A stretch of DNA of 64,000 nucleotides from CAVSNH01 sp963729275 (GTDB lineage: Bacteria > Actinomycetota > Acidimicrobiia > Acidimicrobiales > RAAP-2). Positions 60,094-64,000 of this stretch are shown in pieces. How positions within the stretch are numbered: position 1 is the first letter of the stretch; each line of letters opens with the position of its first letter. The notes under the pieces are model-generated. The model was given only the letters and a program-made list of their open reading frames with translations, was not told where the DNA came from and made no database searches. The stretch covers positions 173,259-237,258 of the forward strand of contig CAVSNH010000005.1 in assembly GCA_963729275.1 (NCBI GenBank), written 5' to 3'. A program made the translations under genes and the position numbers.

Positions 60094-60930
60094 CTACCTG
60101 CGGAGCTGACCGGGCTCCAGCCATATGGGAGCCTCGTCCGGGAAGAGGGGGACGAGATGCATGTCGATGTCCATGGCGGCGATAGCAGCCAGGTTCTTCA
60201 GGAGACTGTCGATGGCTTGCTGCCGGTACATGTTGCCGGGCGGTCCTTCGGCGAGGGCAACATGCGGAGCAAGGTGGGGGTCGAACTCCTCGGGGGCGAC
60301 GGGAGCGTCGAAGACGAATCGGGCCACCACGTCGCCGTCCGCCGTTGGCCGACCGACGGGGAACCAACACTTTGGCGTGGTGTGACCTTCCGGCAGCCCC
60401 CAGAAGACGGAGTCGATGTCGAGCATGGTGGCGATAGCCACTAGAAGGCGATGCTTGTCGATCCGAGCAAGCTCATTCACCACGCCCATTTGGCCGCCTG
60501 GGCTCCACGGTGGACCTGACTTGTAGGGCTGAACTTCTGCGATGGCCTCCTTGATGTCATCCCGGCGGATGCCTGGCTCGATTTTCAGTGACCGCCTAGC
60601 GCCGGTGTCGGTGAACTCGGAGTCGTGAAGCGGGAACTGAGTGAAGCGGTTGGGCTGTCCTCCGTCGAGAAGGACGAGCTGCCACGCCAGGTGGTCCCAC
60701 GCTGACCGGATGCTGGTGATGCCCTGTCCGAAGAGGGCGCTGATGCAGGGGTCGATCCACGGGACTTCTCCAATGCGAAACACGACCTCATTGGGAGCAC
60801 GGTCGGGGTCCTGGTAGATCGCATCAAGGGCTGCATCCGTGATGGGACGCAGGAGTGCCTGCAGTTGGTCAGCGTTGGCACGGGCGAGGGTCAGCTTCGC
60901 CCGGACGCCATTGAGGACGGTCACTCCCAA
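60094..60930 (-). CDS. Conserved hypothetical protein
   Basis: 278 aa from ATG 60930. A soluble, mainly helical protein. Noted segments are ISALFGQGITSIRSAWDHLA, PNRFTQFPLHDS and NELARIDKHRLLVAIATMLD; the last looks like a conserved His-containing core. I do not recognise a named family. It is intact in a region where many neighbours are broken and is divergent from the ParB-like fragment with ~30 bp between starts. Confidence 0.7.
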   Translation of the reverse strand: MGVTVLNGVRAKLTLARANADQLQALLRPITDAALDAIYQDPDRAPNEVVFRIGEVPWIDPCISALFGQGITSIRSAWDHLAWQLVLLDGGQPNRFTQFPLHDSEFTDTGARRSLKIEPGIRRDDIKEAIAEVQPYKSGPPWSPGGQMGVVNELARIDKHRLLVAIATMLDIDSVFWGLPEGHTTPKCWFPVGRPTADGDVVARFVFDAPVAPEEFDPHLAPHVALAEGPPGNMYRQQAIDSLLKNLAAIAAMDIDMHLVPLFPDEAPIWLEPGQLRR

Positions 60931-60961
60931 ACGGTAAGCCGTGGCGGGCGTAGCGTGTGGC

Positions 60962-61146
60962 GTGCCCAGGAAGCCGAAGGTCCATCCCGTTGCCGACCTC
61001 TTCCCTCTCCTGGAGGGCGACGAGTTCGACGCCCTGGTCCAGTCGATCCGTACCGACGGACTTCTTCACCCCGTCGTAGTTGATCGAGACGGCACGCTCC
61101 TCGACGGCAGGAACCGGCTCCGGGCGTGCAAGGAAGCTGGCGTCTC
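60962..61146 (+). pseudogene. ParB/sulfiredoxin-like N-terminal domain fragment
   Basis: From GTG 60962: PRKPKVHPVADLFPLLEGDE, then LVQSIRTDGLLHPVVVDRDG and TLLDGRNRLRACKEAGV. This is the ParB N-terminal fold with the GRNR motif. After about 61146 homology is lost and the frame runs on without a stop into the next gene's frame. The rest of the protein is missing, so it is probably a truncated plasmid or phage partition-type gene. Confidence 0.6.
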
Positions 61147-61315
61147 GCCGCGCTCATCCGAGCCGCAGCAGGCGCATTTCGAGTCAAAGAAGCTAGTGAT
61201 CTCAGCTTCGTCACGCTCTGAACCCCGACCTTGGGCAGAGCCAGACCCACTGTGCAAAACTCTCGTGACTCCTACGGGGCGGTCCCGCCCCATGACCTAT
61301 CGGCGAGAGGAAATC

Positions 61316-61891
61316 GTGAGCGACACTTCGCAAGGACCTGGTTGGTGGCAGGCGTCTGACGGCAAGTGGTACTCACCGGAGCAGCATCCCGATTACCGAC
61401 CGCCTCCCCCCTCGCCGCCTACCGAAACGATCGACCCCACAAGCGGCCCTGATTCGTCGGCACAGGCTCTCGTTCAACTTCCCCTACAGCAGCCGCAGCC
61501 CGTGCAGCCGTTTCAGCAGCCAATGGTCGTCGGAAAGGTCGGCATGGTTCGGAAACCAATAGTGGTGATTCTCTTGTCAATCATCACATTTGGCATTTAC
61601 TACATCTTTTGGCAGTACGTGATGTTCAAGGAAATGAATGAATACTCGGGCCAAGGGGTAGGCGAGGTCGTTGGGCTGATCTTTGCGCTCTTATTGAGCA
61701 TCGTCAACATCTTCTTGTTGCCTTCAGAGGTCGGACAGCTCTATGGACGGGAAGGTCAGCAGGAGCCGGTGACGGGCGTTACTGGTTTTTGGATCTTCCT
61801 GCCGCTCGTTGGCTGGTTCGTATGGTTCGTAAAGGTGCAGCGGCGTGTCAATGAGTTCTGGATCGCTCACGGAGCGGCTCCCGCTGCTTGA
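61316..61891 (+). CDS. DUF4234-like membrane protein with GPGWWQASDGKWY N-terminus
   Basis: 191 aa from GTG 61316 with GAGAGGAAA upstream. The N-terminal module GPGWWQASDGKWYSPEQHPD is a short motif I associate with Acidimicrobiia envelope proteins, followed by a Pro/Gln-rich linker. The membrane part has VVILLSIITFGIYYIFWQYV, EVVGLIFALLLSIVNIFLLP and WIFLPLVGWFVWFVKVQRRV, matching DUF4234. The frame is open far upstream only because it happens to join the ParB fragment. Confidence 0.72.
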   Translation: MSDTSQGPGWWQASDGKWYSPEQHPDYRPPPPSPPTETIDPTSGPDSSAQALVQLPLQQPQPVQPFQQPMVVGKVGMVRKPIVVILLSIITFGIYYIFWQYVMFKEMNEYSGQGVGEVVGLIFALLLSIVNIFLLPSEVGQLYGREGQQEPVTGVTGFWIFLPLVGWFVWFVKVQRRVNEFWIAHGAAPAA

Positions 61892-62003
61892 TTCGATCAC
61901 AGACGGGGCGGTTATAGGAACCGCACAGACCACGCTGCCACGAGGCAAGAAGGTTTGGCTGCGTATCTCAGCGCGATTGTATGAATAGTGGGAGGCGGGA
62001 TCA

Positions 62004-62406
62004 TTGAGTGATGCCTCGCAAGGCCCAGGATGGTGGCAGGCGTCTGACAACAAGTGGTATCCACCGGAACAGCATCCCGATTACCGACCGCCTCCACCGC
62101 CACCCCCACCCCCTCCTGTGTCGCGACTCCGCCCGCTACACAATCTGTGGCACCGCTACCTCAGGTTGCAAGGCGTAAGAAGCCAACTATGCAAAGCATA
62201 AAGCTGAAGGTAGATACCTCGGTGGCCTCCCCGACGAGCCAACTCCGTATCCCAATACCCAAGGCAACAGCGGCGGCGTGTTCCACATCTACGACGGGGG
62301 CATCGGTGTCCGTGTTTGGCGGCAAGGAAAGATGCACGGCGCGATCCCCTGGGACAGGATGGCGAGCATTGAGCTGAGTGGCGGTCCGCGGCCAAATCCA
62401 AGGTAG
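62004..62406 (+). pseudogene. Frameshifted paralogue with GPGWWQASD N-terminus
   Basis: TTG 62004 starts SDASQGPGWWQASDNKWYPP and continues to a poly-Pro run. Its first ~95 bp (62016-62110) are a near copy of 61327-61425. After C-rich homopolymers the coding signal moves frame: VATPPATQSVAPLPQVARRK, then VFHIYDGGIGVRVWRQGKMH and MASIELSGGPRPNPR in a third frame, ending at 62406. At least two indels separate the parts. Confidence 0.6.
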
Positions 62407-62661
62407 GAGCCACTGTTATGTTCGGCGTGGCCCGGGCACTCGGCAGCGCAGGAACTCAGGATCGCACGCGAGATGATCGTCAGATCTGAGAGACGGAACC
62501 AAGGCGTACTACAGTCTACGGCAAGTCGGAACTGGCTTTGCGTGCCCAGCTCCTTCCCGTGATGGCCGAGCACGGAATCTCGTACCTCGATAGTGACGCC
62601 GCGCTCTAGCTTCCCACCCGGTCCACTCCGCTGAGCTGGTGATTGCCCACGGTGATATCGC

Positions 62662-62996
62662 TCACCCGTTCTCTGCCTTCTTCAGGTCATCCTGGGCGAT
62701 TTGGAGACGGAGCTGGTCGGCGTTGCAGTTTGGCGCTGTCCCGATGAAGCTGCTGAGCGGTGAGAAAGGTTGAAGACAGAGAGGGTGGAGTGTGGACGTT
62801 GGTGTAGACCGCGTTCGGGCATCCTTGGTCGTCGAGCACCCGGTATGGTCTTGATTGACGACGGATTGCCAGTGGTCGACCGCCCTGCTGGGCAGCGGGG
62901 ATCGAGAGGGTCGTTGGTGTCGAGGAGCCGGACCCCGGGCGCCGCCGCGAGAGGAATGGTCAATCCGACTAAGCCCGCCAGAATAAGTCGCCGCAC
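62662..62996 (-). pseudogene. Frameshifted small secreted protein
   Basis: From GTG 62996 a signal-peptide-like start (VRRLILAGLVGLTIPLAAAP) is followed by shifted frames. The C-terminal coding signal NCNADQLRLQIAQDDLKKAE ends at the TGA 62664-62662 in a different frame. One or two indels would restore a ~110-aa exported protein. Family unknown. Confidence 0.5.
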
Positions 62997-63260
62997 AGCG
63001 TTAGCTTCGCGGTTTCGCTGCGTGGGCAGCGGGTGGAGCCAGGGGCGCACCAGCTCAGTCCATGCGTCGGGCCGCATTCAATCCGAAGTTCCGAGTCGGG
63101 GTCCAGCACTTCGACCAGCCGGTTGAAGTCCTCAATGGCACGGCGCACCGTCAGGCGAGCTAGGTCGTTGTCGTGCTCGTCATCACCTGTAACGCGACCA
63201 GGACGAAAGGCGGCTAAGTCGTTGCCGGACCGGGACCGCGTTCGCCATGTCAACTCGGAG

Positions 63261-64000
63261 TCAGGTTGTTGACGCAGGTGCCCCCATCGTTGTTCTGTTC
63301 GTGCCATCGGGGCATGTCGTGTTGTTCCAGGTGTCGTCTCTCAGTTGGGTGTTGATCAGGGTGGTGCCGCTCAGCTCAGCGTCAGTCAGGTTGTCGCTGT
63401 TCAGCTCGGCGTTGATCACGGTGGCGCTGTTCAGGTCAGCGTTGGTCAGGTTGGCGTTGTCCAGTTCGGTGTTGGTCATAGTGGTGGCGTTCAGGAAGGA
63501 GTTGGTCAGGTTGGCGCCGTTCAGAACGGCGGCGGACAGATTGGCGCCGCCGAAGGTGGCGCCGGTCAGGTTGGCATTTTGCAGGCTGGCGTCGGTCAGG
63601 TTGGCGCCGGTCAGAATGGCGTTTTGCAAAGTGGCGGGGGTATTCGATTGCAGATCCTCATCCAACACCACATTGCTCATGTTGGCGCCCGAGTTGGCCG
63701 TTGTTCAGGTTGGCTCCATTGACGTCGGTGTCGACCAGGTCGGCGCCGGTCAGGTTGGCACTCCCGAGGTTGTCGTCGGTCAGGTCGCAGGCGGCAAGGT
63801 CGACTCCGGGATAGGGCGTCACCGAACAGTTATAGGTGACGCCATTAGCACCGCAGGACCCTGAGCGCCCGCAGGACCCTGGGCGCCCGCCGGACCCTGG
63901 GAGTTCCACGAGATCAACTGCTTGCCCCCGGTACAAGTCGGCGCCGAAGTCCCCACCTTGGACAGGGCACCGTGGGACGACAGGCAGGCGTAGTAAGTGG
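63261..64000 (-). pseudogene. Collagen-like/pentapeptide-repeat secreted protein, frameshifted and cut by window edge
   Basis: Reading from the window end on the minus strand: YYACLSSHGALSKVGTSAPT, GKQLISWNSQGP and a collagen-like GPAGAQGPAGAQGPA. A frameshift near 63850 is followed by GVTYNCSVTPYPGVDLAACD and pentapeptide A(N/D)L.. repeats (SANLTGADLVDTDVNGANLN). A second frameshift near 63690-63705 is followed by MSNVVLDEDL and long repeats such as AILTGANLTDASLQNANLTG to the stop at 63261. The pentapeptide part forms a right-handed quadrilateral helix. Two one-base indels restore one frame. The 5' end lies beyond 64000. Confidence 0.72.

Noticed and set aside
62969..63307. 112-codon minus-strand frame with an Asp/Glu-rich middle
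   Set aside because: It overlaps the secreted-protein remnant and the end of the pentapeptide gene, with no ribosome site. It might be another frameshift product but cannot be supported.

Overview
The window is high-GC DNA with GTG starts, 4-bp ATGA/GTGA gene overlaps and several promoters that place the start codon at or near +1. It carries an LLM-type (probably F420-dependent) oxidoreductase, a menaquinone pathway and secreted proteins beginning with a GPGWWQASDGKWY-type motif. Together these point to an uncultured actinobacterium, most likely of class Acidimicrobiia. That assignment is inferred from gene content; no rRNA gene is present.

Region 1 (1-26.8 kb) is dense and ordinary: DUF58, SpoIIM-like and RDD membrane proteins; an LLM oxidoreductase with an EthD-like partner; a MacB/FtsX-type ABC exporter; a PhyH dioxygenase; a zinc alcohol dehydrogenase; superoxide dismutase; a secreted beta-helix protein; an epoxide-hydrolase-like enzyme; DNA repair genes (ATP-dependent ligase, LigD-type polymerase, HhH-PHP protein) around an ECF sigma/anti-sigma-like pair; a second ECF sigma factor with a triple-VOC protein; an MFS exporter; an EEP phosphatase; Ohr; and a PadR regulator ahead of a DrrAB-type exporter.

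Region 2 (26.8-28.7 kb) holds two broken group II introns. One lacks the core of its reverse transcriptase and appears inserted at the YADD position of the reverse transcriptase of the other. Two secreted proteins follow (28.9-31.0 kb).

Region 3 (31.1-40.2 kb) is a menaquinone cluster: menE(-), menB-menA-menC(+), menH(-), menD(+) and merR-menG-menF(-). Every step from chorismate to menaquinone is represented except a DHNA-CoA thioesterase. A MerR-family gene heads the menG-menF operon. Two near-identical palindromic sites, one at the menE/menB divergent start region and one inside the merR promoter, suggest a small autoregulated MerR regulon for menaquinone synthesis. This is the strongest candidate for an undescribed system in the window.

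Region 4 (40.4-55 kb) becomes sparser: a histidine phosphatase preceded by a decayed sigma-factor gene, a third ECF sigma/anti-sigma-like pair, lipoproteins, a YVTN beta-propeller protein split by a frameshift at a C7/(CCT)n tract, a small phosphotransferase and a kinase, a PHM/DBH-like copper monooxygenase, a DUF3047-like protein and a VOC protein.

Region 5 (55-64 kb) looks like an accessory or decaying island: small cysteine-bearing genes behind a CIRCE-like 12-bp hairpin, a tRNA-Lys 3'-half fragment that could be an attachment site, long direct repeats 3.4 kb apart, a duplicated N-terminal module, and many genes broken by one- or two-base frameshifts, several at homopolymers. Some of those may be assembly errors. 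The window ends inside a collagen-like/pentapeptide-repeat gene.
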